A DNA stretch of 64,000 nucleotides from Variimorphobacter saccharofermentans. Lineage in GTDB: Bacteria > Bacillota > Clostridia > Lachnospirales > Lachnospiraceae. Shown one piece after another: positions 53,931-64,000 of this stretch (within the stretch, counting starts at the first letter, position 1; each line of letters begins with the position of its first letter). The stretch lies in the NCBI RefSeq assembly GCF_014174405.1, contig NZ_JACEGA010000001.1, forward strand, positions 1,827,001-1,891,000, written 5' to 3'. A model generated the notes under the pieces. That model worked only from the letters and a program-made list of their open reading frames with translations. It had not been told where the DNA came from and searched no databases. The position numbers were made by a program, and so were the translations under genes.

Positions 53931-53931
53931 G

Positions 53932-55602
53932 TTGAGAGCATCCGAGTTTATAGTAAAAAAGTTAATAGAAGATTATGGAGTGTCAGATGCTTTTGGTATT
54001 CCAGGTGGAGTTATATTGAAGCTATTATATGCAATGAATGAAAGGCAAACTGAGTTAGAGGCTCATCTCATGACTAATGAGCAAACTGCTGGATTTGCAG
54101 CGTGTGGTTATGCGCAAGCTTCGGGTCAATTGGGTGTTGCGTACGCTACAAGAGGTCCTGGTATTACGAATATGATGACAAGTATTGCTGAAGCATACCA
54201 GGAATCTTTACCAGTCCTATTCATAACTGCGCATGGAAATAGAACAAGTGAAGAAGTGAGATTCTCAGTCAACCAGGAATTGGTTATTGTTGATTGTGTA
54301 AAGAATATCACAAAATATGCGGTAGAAATTAATAGAATAGAAGATCTTGCTGTAGAGTTTATAAAGGCTTGTGAAACTGCATTAGAAGGACGGAAAGGTC
54401 CTGTTCTCATTGATATCTTGGCCAGTTTGTTCGACAAAACTATTCAGAATGAATATATGAGAACAATGAAGCTTCCTTCAAATATGGAATGTTCAGAAAT
54501 TGTTGAAAAAATTGAATATTGTATTAATGAGGTAAGTAGGCCTGTATTGCTGATTGGAGATGGTATTCGTTATTGTGTAAGTAGAGATAAATTAGATGAA
54601 TTTATAAATAAACTGGGTATACCTGTACTATCAAGCAGGGGAGCACAGGATTTGATTTGTAATTCAAAATATTACTATGGATATATTGGAAGTCATGGAG
54701 TAAGATATAGTAATTTTATTCTGTCTAAGTCTGATCTGATTCTAGTTATAGGTAATAGACTAGCATTTCCTTTTGATTCAGTTAGTTTCTTGCCTATTAT
54801 AAGCAATGCAAAAATCATCCGAATAGATATTGATGAAAAAGAATTTAATAGAGAAATATCAGGAGCAGATAACTATAATTTAGACGCAAAATGTGTAATT
54901 GAGGGAATAGTTAAAAGTAAATGTTCAATATTTAGTAAACATGAGTGGTTAAAAGTATGTGATGAGATAAAAAATTCTTTGGAAACATATGATAGACCGT
55001 TTCCAGTAGTACGATTGGAAAGTTATCTAAAAAAGCAATCAACGGAAAAGATTTATATTAGTGATGTCGGTAATAATGAGTTTTTTTTATCTAGAGCATT
55101 TGAAAGCGTTCATCCGAAAGGAAACTTATTGTGTTCTAAATCATATGGGACTCTAGGTGTGGCTTTGGGAAGAGCAATCGGTGCTTACTATGCAACAAGA
55201 AAAGAAGTAATCTGTATAGTGGGAGATCAGGGTTTCCAGTATAATACCCAAGACTTACATTACATTTCGATGTGGAATCTTCCTATAAAAGTAATAATTA
55301 TGAATAATAATTGTTCGGGAATGATAGCGGATCATGAAAGAAAACTATTTGGTAATAAGTATATTCATACAGATATAAAAAGTGGATATACTGTGCCTGA
55401 TTTAAAAAAAATAGCAGAAGCATATAACATACCTTACACAAAAGACGAAAATATAGCATGTGATAATAAGTATAAAAGTATAATATACGAAATAGAATAT
55501 GAAAATGTTAAACTGGAACCTGATTTACCAAAAGGAAATAATTGCCAAGATATGTACCCGTTACTTGAGAGAGAAAAATATCGAATATTAGATGAATTGT
55601 GA
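53932..55602 (+). CDS. ThDP enzyme of the acetolactate-synthase family (YerE-like candidate)
   Basis: This 556-residue ThDP enzyme has the catalytic Glu in MTNEQTAGFAACGYAQASG, the middle domain near 190-330, and the ThDP site VGDQGFQYNTQDL ... IMNNNCSG near 430-465. ALS-like enzymes transfer a two-carbon unit from pyruvate. Some, such as YerE of Yersinia yersiniose synthesis, attach it to a CDP-4-keto-3,6-dideoxysugar. The sugar donor genes are present here. It uses a TTG start at 53932, two bases after the aldolase stop. The function is inferred from context. Confidence 0.75.
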   Translation: MRASEFIVKKLIEDYGVSDAFGIPGGVILKLLYAMNERQTELEAHLMTNEQTAGFAACGYAQASGQLGVAYATRGPGITNMMTSIAEAYQESLPVLFITAHGNRTSEEVRFSVNQELVIVDCVKNITKYAVEINRIEDLAVEFIKACETALEGRKGPVLIDILASLFDKTIQNEYMRTMKLPSNMECSEIVEKIEYCINEVSRPVLLIGDGIRYCVSRDKLDEFINKLGIPVLSSRGAQDLICNSKYYYGYIGSHGVRYSNFILSKSDLILVIGNRLAFPFDSVSFLPIISNAKIIRIDIDEKEFNREISGADNYNLDAKCVIEGIVKSKCSIFSKHEWLKVCDEIKNSLETYDRPFPVVRLESYLKKQSTEKIYISDVGNNEFFLSRAFESVHPKGNLLCSKSYGTLGVALGRAIGAYYATRKEVICIVGDQGFQYNTQDLHYISMWNLPIKVIIMNNNCSGMIADHERKLFGNKYIHTDIKSGYTVPDLKKIAEAYNIPYTKDENIACDNKYKSIIYEIEYENVKLEPDLPKGNNCQDMYPLLEREKYRILDEL

Positions 55603-55616
55603 AAGGAGTATGAAAA

Positions 55617-57374
55617 ATGTATATAGAGAAAATCTATACCCCTTCAGACTTGAAAAAATTAACAATAAGAGAATGTCAGGAGTTAGCTAAAGAAATAAGA
55701 AAAGCACTTATTGTTAAGGCCAGTAAAAAGGGTGGGCATCTTGCTTCAAATCTTGGGATGGTTGATGCTACCATAGCAATTCATTATGTTTTCAATTCTC
55801 CTACAGACAAGATTATTTTTGATGTATCTCATCAATGTTATACTCATAAGATTTTAACTGGAAGAAAAGATGCGTTTATTGATGAAGAATTATATAACAC
55901 ATGTAATGGATATACAAATCCGGTAGAAAGTGAACATGATGTTTTTAGAGTCGGGCATACAGCAACATCTATTAGTCTAGCATGTGGCATGGCCAAAGCA
56001 AGGGATTTAGCTGGTGGAAAGGAGAACATCATAGCAATTATAGGGGATGGTTCTCTTAGTGGTGGAGAAGCTCTGGAAGGACTAAACTTTGGAGGGTCAG
56101 AGATTCAGGGTAACTTAATTATAATTTTTAATGATAATCAAATGTCAATAGCGGAAAATCATGGTGGAATATATAAGAATTTGCAACAATTACGAGAGAC
56201 ATATGGCAAATGTGAAAACAATCTATTTAAAGCATTTGGATATGATTATTTATTTGTAAAAGATGGACATGATATTGAAGAATTAGTAAAAACATTGCAA
56301 TCTGTCAAAGACATAGATCATCCTATAGTAGTCCATATATGTACAGTTAAAGGAAAAGGTTATGAGCACGCTCAAATGAATAAAGAAAGCACACATTGGG
56401 TTAGGCCATTTGATATTGAGTCCGGAAAAGAAAAAAATCCTTTTAATGGTGCACGCTATGACTATATTATAAGAGATCATTTAATTGAGAAGATGAAAAA
56501 AGATGAACGAATTGTGACAATGATTGCAGCTGTTCCAGGAGCATTATCTTTTTCAGAAGAATATAGAAAACAAATTGGAAGACAGTTTGTTGATGTTGGT
56601 ATTGCAGAAGAACATGCTATCGCTATGGCAGCTGGTATTGCTAAACATGGAGGGAAACCGGTATTTGCTACAATGTCGACTTTTTTTCAAAGAACATATG
56701 ATCAAATTTCGCAAGAACTTTGTATTAATAAAATGCCAGCAACTATGATAGTTGTAAATGCATCTGTATATTCAGCGGACGATGTGACTCACATTGGAAT
56801 ATTTGATATTCCGATGATGAGTAATATACCTAATCTTGTATATCTTGCTCCTACAAACAGGCAGGAGTACATAGCAATGCTTGACTGGAGTATAGATCAA
56901 ACGGAATATCCTGTGGCTATACGTGCTCCGAGAAATGGTGTATTTGACGCAAAAGGAGAAGTTGATGTTGATTATAGTGAATTAAATAAATATAAAGTCG
57001 TTTCAGAGGGTAAAGAAATAGCGATTATTGCTCTTGGAGACTTTTTTCAGTTGGGAGAAGAACTTTCTGATAAAATAAAGAAAATATATAGCATAAATTC
57101 CACGTTGATTAATCCGAGATACATTACTGGGTTAGATAAAACATTATTAACCGATCTGATAAAAAACCATAAATTGATTATTACTTTAGAGGATGGAGTA
57201 CTTGATGGAGGATTTGGGCAAAAAATAGCAAGTTTTTATGGCCCACAGGATATGAAGGTTCTAAATTATGGTCTGAAAAAAGAATTTTTGGATAGGTATA
57301 ACATTAGCGAAGTAATGGAAAAGAATCATCTTTGTGCTGATATAATTGCTGAGGATATTAAGAATTATGTATAA
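55617..57374 (+). CDS. DXS/transketolase-like ThDP enzyme
   Basis: This 585-residue protein has DXS-type motifs: SHQCYTHKILTGRKD, the ThDP site GDGSLSGGEALEGLN and FNDNQMSIAENHGG, the Glu of VDVGIAEEHAIAMA and FFQRTYDQI. DXS condenses pyruvate with glyceraldehyde-3-phosphate. It is slightly shorter than housekeeping DXS (about 620) and lies among sugar genes, away from the dxr and ispG genes at 16-19 kb. It is therefore more likely a paralog for a glycan precursor. Ribosome site AAAGGAG is at 55602-55608. Confidence 0.78.
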   Translation: MYIEKIYTPSDLKKLTIRECQELAKEIRKALIVKASKKGGHLASNLGMVDATIAIHYVFNSPTDKIIFDVSHQCYTHKILTGRKDAFIDEELYNTCNGYTNPVESEHDVFRVGHTATSISLACGMAKARDLAGGKENIIAIIGDGSLSGGEALEGLNFGGSEIQGNLIIIFNDNQMSIAENHGGIYKNLQQLRETYGKCENNLFKAFGYDYLFVKDGHDIEELVKTLQSVKDIDHPIVVHICTVKGKGYEHAQMNKESTHWVRPFDIESGKEKNPFNGARYDYIIRDHLIEKMKKDERIVTMIAAVPGALSFSEEYRKQIGRQFVDVGIAEEHAIAMAAGIAKHGGKPVFATMSTFFQRTYDQISQELCINKMPATMIVVNASVYSADDVTHIGIFDIPMMSNIPNLVYLAPTNRQEYIAMLDWSIDQTEYPVAIRAPRNGVFDAKGEVDVDYSELNKYKVVSEGKEIAIIALGDFFQLGEELSDKIKKIYSINSTLINPRYITGLDKTLLTDLIKNHKLIITLEDGVLDGGFGQKIASFYGPQDMKVLNYGLKKEFLDRYNISEVMEKNHLCADIIAEDIKNYV

Positions 57375-57481
57375 TGTAATATGATTATAGATGGAAAGGT
57401 AATGAATAATTTAATTTATACTCAGAGATTTAATATTGATTGATTTATGTTTACAAAAAGAGAAAAAGGTGGTGCTGTATC

Positions 57482-58591
57482 TTGAAGTTTGATGTAGGTT
57501 TCTTTAAAGGGAAAAGAGTTTTAATAACAGGTCATACTGGTTTTAAGGGTTCATGGATGTGTAAACTTTTAATAAATGTGGGAGCAGTTGTAACTGGTTA
57601 TGCGTTGGAAGCACCAACAAATCCCTCACTGTACGAGATGTGCTGTTTAGAAAGGCAGATGACCTCGGTAAAAGGTGATATTAGAAATCTGGAGTATTTA
57701 CTTACTGTATTTAAGGAATGCCAACCAGAAATAGTTATTCATATGGCAGCTCAACCGATAGTACGTGATTCATATAATGATCCTGTGTATACTTATGAGA
57801 CAAATGTTATGGGGACTGTAAATATATGTGAAGCAGTAAAAAGAACGCCTACAGTAAGATCTTTTGTGAATGTCACAACAGATAAGGTTTATCAAAATAA
57901 AGAATGGCAATGGGGATATAGAGAGAATGATGAGTTGAATGGATACGATCCATATTCTAATTCTAAATCATGTTCAGAACTAGTAACATCAAGCTACAAG
58001 AATTCTTTTTTTACAGATGAATATTATGAGAAGATATATGGCAAAGGAGTTACGGCTCCAGCGGTAACAACCTGCAGAGCAGGAAATGTCATCGGTGGTG
58101 GAGACTTTGCAAATGATAGAATTATTCCTGATTGTATTCGAGCAGTAGCTGAAAAAAGGGATATCATTGTAAGAAATCCATATTCTATAAGACCTTATCA
58201 ACATGTACTTGAACCTGTAGTTGCATATCTGATGATTGCACAAAAACAATACGAAGATCGTAGTTTTGCCGGTTGTTATAATGTAGGACCTGATGATGCT
58301 GATTGTTGGACAACGGGTAAACTTGTTACACTATTTTGTGATAAATGGAATGAGAGTAATGGAACAAATATCACATGGAAAAATATACATGTTGGTGGAC
58401 CCCATGAGGCAAATTTCCTGAAGCTAGATTGCTCAAAGCTTAAAACTACTTTTGGATGGAAACCAGTATGGAATGTAGAACATACCATGAAAAAGATAGT
58501 GGAGTGGAGTATTGATTATTTGGCAGGTGGAGACGTGTCTAAAGTGATGGATCAACAGATAGAAGAATTTCTAGCGAAAGAAACACGTTAA
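57482..58591 (+). CDS. rfbG: CDP-glucose 4,6-dehydratase
   Basis: This 369-residue extended SDR removes water from CDP-glucose to give the 4-keto-6-deoxy sugar, the substrate of RfbH. It shows VLITGHTGFKGSWMCKLL, MAAQPIVRDSYNDPVYTYETN, TTDKVYQNKEWQWGYREND and YDPYSNSKSCSELV (catalytic Tyr-x3-Lys). The TTG at 57482 suits the AAAAGGTGG site; a longer frame from 57440 has none. It completes the rfbF-rfbH-rfbG set. Confidence 0.94.
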   Translation: MKFDVGFFKGKRVLITGHTGFKGSWMCKLLINVGAVVTGYALEAPTNPSLYEMCCLERQMTSVKGDIRNLEYLLTVFKECQPEIVIHMAAQPIVRDSYNDPVYTYETNVMGTVNICEAVKRTPTVRSFVNVTTDKVYQNKEWQWGYRENDELNGYDPYSNSKSCSELVTSSYKNSFFTDEYYEKIYGKGVTAPAVTTCRAGNVIGGGDFANDRIIPDCIRAVAEKRDIIVRNPYSIRPYQHVLEPVVAYLMIAQKQYEDRSFAGCYNVGPDDADCWTTGKLVTLFCDKWNESNGTNITWKNIHVGGPHEANFLKLDCSKLKTTFGWKPVWNVEHTMKKIVEWSIDYLAGGDVSKVMDQQIEEFLAKETR

Positions 58592-58691
58592 GAAAAAGAC
58601 TTCGTTTGTAATGACTTCAGGTAGGTGAATTAATAATCAAAACTGGATTATATTATTACTTAGCTGTTAAGAATTCAATGAATATAAGGCT

Positions 58692-59204
58692 ATGAAGAAT
58701 CGGGAGCAGAGAATTAAAATGGATAAAATTTTAAATATGATCTTCAGAGCTTTCTTTAAAATGCTTCATATTAATATGAAAGAAAGTACATATAAGGTCT
58801 TACTGCAATTTATTAAATTTGGTATTGTAGGTGTGTCAAATACATTAGTCTATTACATCTTGAATTTGATAACACTTTTACTTGTTCGTGATCTTGCGTT
58901 GGAAAAAGACTATATTATAGGAAATATTATTGGATTTATATTAAGTGTACTTTGGTCATTTTATTGGAATAATAAATTGGTTTTTAAGAAAGAGGAGTCA
59001 GAAAAGAGAAATCTTTATGTTGCATTAGCCAGAACATATGCTTCTTATGCTTTTACCGGTTTAGTACTGAGTAATATCATATCCTATGTGCTTATAGATA
59101 TTTTCTCTGTATCAAAATATATAGTTCCTATAATTAATTCCCTTATTGGAGTTCCAATTAATTTTGCTTTAAATAAGCTATGGGCATTTAAAAAAGGCCC
59201 ATAG
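58692..59204 (+). CDS. GtrA-family membrane protein
   Basis: This 170-residue GtrA family protein has four helices and the LLQFIKFGIVGVSNTLVYYI and NKLWAFKK ends. GtrA proteins are thought to flip lipid-linked sugars such as undecaprenyl-phosphate-glucose, working with a GtrB-type GT2 and a GT-C enzyme, all represented in this locus. A start at 58719 is possible. A perfect 9-bp stem (59177-59205) overlaps its last codons and the stop. Confidence 0.85.
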   Translation: MKNREQRIKMDKILNMIFRAFFKMLHINMKESTYKVLLQFIKFGIVGVSNTLVYYILNLITLLLVRDLALEKDYIIGNIIGFILSVLWSFYWNNKLVFKKEESEKRNLYVALARTYASYAFTGLVLSNIISYVLIDIFSVSKYIVPIINSLIGVPINFALNKLWAFKKGP

Positions 59205-59222
59205 CAGACTAGAGTAAGTTCT

Positions 59223-60173
59223 TTAATGGTTAGTATTTGAGTGGAATCTCCAATAATTGAGAGAATCTAATATTGTCTGATTTATATTAATGCTTGGCTC
59301 CCACCCAGTACATTCTTGCAGTTTTCTAATATCAGCTTCAATTATTGGGACATCAACAGGTCGTAACTTATTTTTATCTATTTCAATAGATATTTGAGTG
59401 TCAGAGTTAGAAAGAACAAGCTTTAAAATCTCTTCAATCGATATTGCTTTACCACTTCCTATATTATAAGTCTCACCTGCTTTTCCCTTTTTCATTAATA
59501 AGGAATATGCTCTAACAACGTCTCTTACATCTGTAAAATCTCTTTTAGCACTAAGATTCCCAACTCTAATAATTGGTTCTTTAAGTCCTTTTTCAATTTC
59601 TGCAACTTGTTTACAGAAATCTGCGACAACAAAAGTAGGAGATTGCTTTGGGCCAATGTGGTTAAAGGCTCTTACCATAACAATATCCATATGATATGCT
59701 TCTGAATAAATTTTCCCTATCATATTCTGACATACTTTTGAGGCAGCGTATATATTACCAGGGCGTGTATGGTTCTCTTCTGATATGGGAGTCTCTTCAG
59801 GAAGAATATGGCCATATTCTTCGCCTGAGCCAATCAAAAGAATACGTGGGTAATAATCCAGTTCCCTGATGGCATCTAAAACATTGATACTACCCTTCAC
59901 ATTTACATCTATGGTTAATGAGGGGTTTTTCCATGATAATGCCACAGAGCTTTGGGCAGCCAGATGAAAAATATAATTTGGTTGTAATACTCTTAATAGT
60001 CGGGTTATTGCCTGTTTATCTAATATATCAAGGTTATATTGCTCAACTTCTTGGTGCTCGATAACTTCATTTTCTAGCTTAGTTACAGCTACTGACCAAT
60101 GACAATCATGAATCAAATGATCAATCAGATAATTACCGACAAATCCAGCTGCACCTATAATTAATGCCTTCAT
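59223..60173 (-). CDS. rmd: GDP-4-keto-6-deoxy-D-mannose reductase
   Basis: This 316-residue extended SDR reduces the Gmd product to GDP-D-rhamnose. It has ALIIGAAGFVGNYLIDHLI, LAAQSSVALSWKNPSLTIDVN, IGSGEEYG, YAASKVCQN (Tyr-x3-Lys) and VRAFNHIGPKQSPTFVVADF, the Rmd pattern. I chose the ATG at 60173, after TTGGAGG; the TTG at 60185 overlaps that site. The order manC-gmd-rmd on the minus strand is a complete GDP-D-rhamnose route. Confidence 0.9.
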   Translation of the reverse strand: MKALIIGAAGFVGNYLIDHLIHDCHWSVAVTKLENEVIEHQEVEQYNLDILDKQAITRLLRVLQPNYIFHLAAQSSVALSWKNPSLTIDVNVKGSINVLDAIRELDYYPRILLIGSGEEYGHILPEETPISEENHTRPGNIYAASKVCQNMIGKIYSEAYHMDIVMVRAFNHIGPKQSPTFVVADFCKQVAEIEKGLKEPIIRVGNLSAKRDFTDVRDVVRAYSLLMKKGKAGETYNIGSGKAISIEEILKLVLSNSDTQISIEIDKNKLRPVDVPIIEADIRKLQECTGWEPSININQTILDSLNYWRFHSNTNH

Positions 60174-60189
60174 GAATACCTCCAAAGAA

Positions 60190-60219
60190 AGAATGTCCCA
60201 ATCGGTATTGAGACATTCT
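60190..60219 (-). terminator. Hairpin between gmd and rmd
   Basis: On the minus strand AGAATGTC and GACATTCT form an 8-bp stem followed by TTCTTT. It may lower rmd expression or be an RNA processing signal within the operon. Confidence 0.45.
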
Positions 60220-60238
60220 GTAATGTTTACTTTAATTA

Positions 60239-61264
<1,026 letters not shown>

Positions 61265-61282
61265 TCATACTCCTTTTATTTA

Positions 61283-62353
61283 TTATATGTATTCATTTCT
61301 ATTGCATATCTTAAGATTTTCAAGTACTTTCTTGATATCTCCAGCACTTTCCTTATCACAAATTAAGGTGGCATCCTCAGTATCTACTACGATAACATTT
61401 CTCATACCTACAGTAGCGATTAATTTTTTTCCGGCTTCAATAATACAATCCTTTGAGTCAATGGTAATAACATTTCCTGTTACGACGTTACCAAATTCAT
61501 TGGACTTTCGAATTCGTTCTACGGCAAGCCAGGAACCGACGTCATCCCATCCAAAGGTTCCAGGAACGGAATAGATATTATCTGATTTTTCCAGAATACC
61601 ATAGTCAATGGAGATGGATTGGAAATTATGAAACTCTCGGTTAAGAACACCTTCTTCCTCCGCTGTTCCAATCGCTTCCTTTATTTTGATAAGACCATTA
61701 TAGGTATCTGGGATATAGTACTCTATTTTACTAAGGATAGAAGATACTTTCCATACGAACATACCACTATTCCAAAGATATTCTTCAGAAGCCAGATATT
61801 CCTTGGCAACCTCAAGGGATGGCTTCTCAACAAAACGATCCACCGAGAAGGCTCTGTGATTACTTACTTCCGGATTGAATTTGATATAACCGTATCCGGT
61901 TTCAGGATAATCAGGAGTAATACCAATGGTAACCAGATTGGTATTCTCTTTGGCTGTTTCAGCCGCATCTCGTAAGGTATTTAAGAACATACTGTTATAC
62001 TTAATTAAATGATCGGAGGGCAATACGAACATGATGGCATCTTCATATTTCTTGGAGATATGAACGGCGCCAAGACCAATACAAGGTGCGGTATTTCTGC
62101 CTACCGGCTCACACAGAATATTCTCAGCAGGAATTTCAGGGAGTTGTTCCAATACCAATGCCTTGTAATCCTTATTCGTTGATATATAAATATCCTCCAT
62201 TGCTACAAGAGGAAGAATACGCTCTACAGTTAACTGTATCATTGTTTTACCATCATCCGTTAGCGATAAGAACTGTTTTGGCAGATTCTTTCTACTTTTT
62301 GGCCAAAACCGTTCGCCTCGTCCTCCTGCCATAATGAGTGCTGTCATTTTCAT
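61283..62353 (-). CDS. manC: Mannose-1-phosphate guanylyltransferase
   Basis: This 356-residue nucleotidyltransferase makes GDP-mannose from GTP and mannose-1-phosphate. It has ALIMAGGRGERFWPKSRKNLPKQFL, EPVGRNTAPCIGLGAVH, VLPSDHLI, VEKPSLEVAKEYL and YLWNSGMFVWK. It lacks the C-terminal phosphomannose isomerase domain of longer ManC/AlgA proteins, which is typical for Firmicutes. The ATG at 62353 follows AAGGAGAG. It is first in the minus-strand GDP-D-rhamnose operon. Confidence 0.95.
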   Translation of the reverse strand: MKMTALIMAGGRGERFWPKSRKNLPKQFLSLTDDGKTMIQLTVERILPLVAMEDIYISTNKDYKALVLEQLPEIPAENILCEPVGRNTAPCIGLGAVHISKKYEDAIMFVLPSDHLIKYNSMFLNTLRDAAETAKENTNLVTIGITPDYPETGYGYIKFNPEVSNHRAFSVDRFVEKPSLEVAKEYLASEEYLWNSGMFVWKVSSILSKIEYYIPDTYNGLIKIKEAIGTAEEEGVLNREFHNFQSISIDYGILEKSDNIYSVPGTFGWDDVGSWLAVERIRKSNEFGNVVTGNVITIDSKDCIIEAGKKLIATVGMRNVIVVDTEDATLICDKESAGDIKKVLENLKICNRNEYI

Positions 62354-62472
62354 AGTCTGATATCTCTCCTTCGGTGTTTTATTACTCTTGTATGATACAA
62401 TATAATGCAATATAATGCAAATAAATTATATTTGTTATCAAATTATGACAGCGTATTTTGTCATCGTTCTTA

Positions 62473-62501
62473 TTGACATCAATCTTTACCTTTGATACAC
62501 T
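62473..62501 (+). promoter_or_regulatory. Sigma-A-like promoter of the priming transferase gene
   Basis: TTGACA (62473-62478) and TACACT (62496-62501) are 17 bases apart, about 60 bases before the start at 62559. It lies in the divergent region between manC and the transferase gene. Confidence 0.65.
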
Positions 62502-62558
62502 TTAGTAGATGTTTGGAATTGCTTTTTGAACATTATCTTGAACAATTGAGGTATTTTC

Positions 62559-63977
62559 ATGAGAAAGTTTGATCAATATAAACGTCTAATTGTATTCATT
62601 GCTGCATTTGTGATTTTACTTATGCATTCAGTGGTTTTTTGGTTTTTCTGGCATGGGTATTATAATAACGTAATTTGGCAGCCTTTCTTTCGCCGAGGAA
62701 GCTGGGTTATGGTTGCGCTATATGCCATGCTTATTTTTGTGTTTACGAAAATATACGGTGGCTTCCGAGTGGGGTATTATAAAAGCTCGGAGGTATTAAT
62801 TTCACAGATATTGGGATTACTATTTGTAAATGGTATCACCTATTTACAGATCAGTTTGCTTGCATTGGGATTTGTTAAAGCGGTTCCATTACTAATTATG
62901 TCGGCCATTGATGTTGTTATCATAATTATATGGACCTTCATATCGAACGCGATATACAAAAGACTCTTTCCGCCTAGGAAAATGATTTTACTCTATGGTG
63001 ACAGAGCACCTGATACCTTAATCGAGAAGATGAGTACGCGTAAGGATAAGTATCAAATCTGTGCTGCTATGAATGTGAACAAAGGCTATGATGCGATTAT
63101 TAAGGTGATCCATGATTTTGATGCAGTAATTGTATGGGATATACCCTCGTCACTACGTAATCCAATTGTAAAATACTGCTTTGGCCATTCCATACGTACT
63201 TACATTATGCCCAAATTATCGGATATCATTATCATGCGTGCCTCTGATATTAACCTATTTGATACTCCGCTGCTATTATCAAGAAATATCGGCTTAACCT
63301 TTGATCAGAAGATAATGAAAAGAGCTATGGATTTAGTATTGTCAATATTACTTCTAATCCTTACCTCTCCCTTCATGCTGGTGGTGTCTCTTCTGATTAA
63401 GCTATATGATGGGGGACCTGTATTTTATAAGCAGGAACGATATACTATTGACGGAAAAACATTCATGATGTATAAATTTCGAAGTATGATAGTGGATGCG
63501 GAGAAAGATGGAGTTGCCCGACTTGCGGAAGAACATGATGATCGAATCACTCCAATTGGACGTTTCTTACGCTCCATCCGTATGGATGAGCTTCCACAGC
63601 TATTTAATATCATAGCAGGTGATATGTCGATGGTTGGACCGAGGCCAGAACGACCTGAAATTGCTGAGGAATACTTAGCAGAGATGCCGGAATTTGAATA
63701 TCGGTTAAAGATGAAGGCAGGCCTAACTGGATATGCACAAGTATATGGTAATTATAGTACGACTCCCTATGATAAATTGAAGCTTGATATCTGTTACATC
63801 GAAAGTTATTCAATATGGCTGGATATCAAGTTGATTTTGCTTACAGCAAAGATTATATTCCAAAGAGAGAGTACAAAGGGAATTATGGAAGGACAGATTA
63901 CCGCCAAGCAAATAAATGATTCAATAGGGGAGTTAACAAGTGCAATTGATATTGATTTAGAGGAAGATAAAAAATAA
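62559..63977 (+). CDS. Undecaprenyl-phosphate sugar-1-phosphate transferase (WcaJ/CpsE type)
   Basis: This 472-residue polyprenyl glycosylphosphotransferase starts a lipid-linked glycan. Four helices in residues 10-130 are followed by a central nucleotide-like domain and one more helix (about 255-280, KRAMDLVLSILLLILTSPFM). The catalytic domain then shows GGPVFYKQERY, MYKFRSMIVDAE, RMDELPQLFNIIAGDMSMVGPRPERP and LKMKAGLTGYAQVYG. The sugar may be glucose-, galactose- or other hexose-1-phosphate. It has its own promoter and is the last gene in the window. Confidence 0.93.
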   Translation: MRKFDQYKRLIVFIAAFVILLMHSVVFWFFWHGYYNNVIWQPFFRRGSWVMVALYAMLIFVFTKIYGGFRVGYYKSSEVLISQILGLLFVNGITYLQISLLALGFVKAVPLLIMSAIDVVIIIIWTFISNAIYKRLFPPRKMILLYGDRAPDTLIEKMSTRKDKYQICAAMNVNKGYDAIIKVIHDFDAVIVWDIPSSLRNPIVKYCFGHSIRTYIMPKLSDIIIMRASDINLFDTPLLLSRNIGLTFDQKIMKRAMDLVLSILLLILTSPFMLVVSLLIKLYDGGPVFYKQERYTIDGKTFMMYKFRSMIVDAEKDGVARLAEEHDDRITPIGRFLRSIRMDELPQLFNIIAGDMSMVGPRPERPEIAEEYLAEMPEFEYRLKMKAGLTGYAQVYGNYSTTPYDKLKLDICYIESYSIWLDIKLILLTAKIIFQRESTKGIMEGQITAKQINDSIGELTSAIDIDLEEDKK

Positions 63978-64000
63978 CCGGTTTTACCCATTAAGCGCGG

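Noticed and set aside
59177..59205. GCTATGGGC/GCCCATAGC stem at the gtrA end as a terminator
   Set aside because: The stem is perfect, but no T run follows on either strand and the sequence encodes the GtrA C-terminus.

Overview
The window looks like a chromosome segment of a low-GC Gram-positive anaerobe of the Clostridia, most like Lachnospiraceae. The signs are the AT-rich coding sequence, a PolC-type replicase, strong AGGAGG ribosome sites, TTG starts, MEP-pathway isoprenoid genes, a hydrogenase-like redox protein and a bactofilin. No 16S gene is present, so this placement rests on gene content alone.

Layout. (1) 1-4.8 kb is a mobile and decayed zone. It holds part of one IS66-family element on the minus strand and a complete second IS66 element (1036-3625) with matching 22-bp terminal inverted repeats and a short target duplication. 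A broken leucine-rich-repeat/LysM gene and several palindromes follow. (2) 4.8-10.1 kb carries an rRNA/tRNA methyltransferase (SpoU/TrmH family), a hybrid sensor kinase with an internal deletion, and a nitroreductase / LigB dioxygenase / HxlR regulator group. A 230-bp inverted-repeat element ends this stretch. (3) 10.2-24 kb is the core: an anchored polysaccharide deacetylase, a bactofilin, pyrH-frr, then uppS-cdsA-dxr-rseP-ispG-polC, a terminator and a tRNA-Glu(CTC). (4) 24.7-26.7 kb encodes a soluble protein joining ferredoxin and [FeFe]-hydrogenase-like domains to a chemoreceptor signalling domain; a lone clan GH-A-type glycosidase follows on the other strand. (5) 28.4-34.3 kb is a nickel module: larB and an ECF nickel transporter (nikMN-Q-O) on plus, larC-larE on minus. 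It would make the nickel-pincer cofactor, but no larA is in view.

(6) 35-64 kb is a large surface-polysaccharide locus. It has GT4 glycosyltransferases (two of them a tandem duplicate pair), a Wzm/Wzt-type ABC exporter with a glycan-binding-like C-terminal domain, a coiled-coil methyltransferase that may end and measure chains, an 800-residue double glycosyltransferase and a large membrane protein. Next come CDP-3,6-dideoxyhexose genes (rfbF, rfbH, rfbG) wrapped around an unusual trio: an HMG-CoA-lyase-type aldolase, an acetolactate-synthase-like ThDP enzyme and a DXS-like ThDP enzyme. The locus ends with GtrA, a minus-strand manC-gmd-rmd operon for GDP-D-rhamnose, and a priming sugar-phosphate transferase that runs almost to the right edge.

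Together, region 6 suggests an ABC-exported glycan containing D-rhamnose and a 3,6-dideoxy, possibly branched-chain, sugar. The aldolase/ThDP/ThDP trio is the best candidate for undescribed chemistry. The hydrogenase-chemoreceptor and the nickel cofactor cluster without larA come next. All functions are read from motifs and context; no database search was run.
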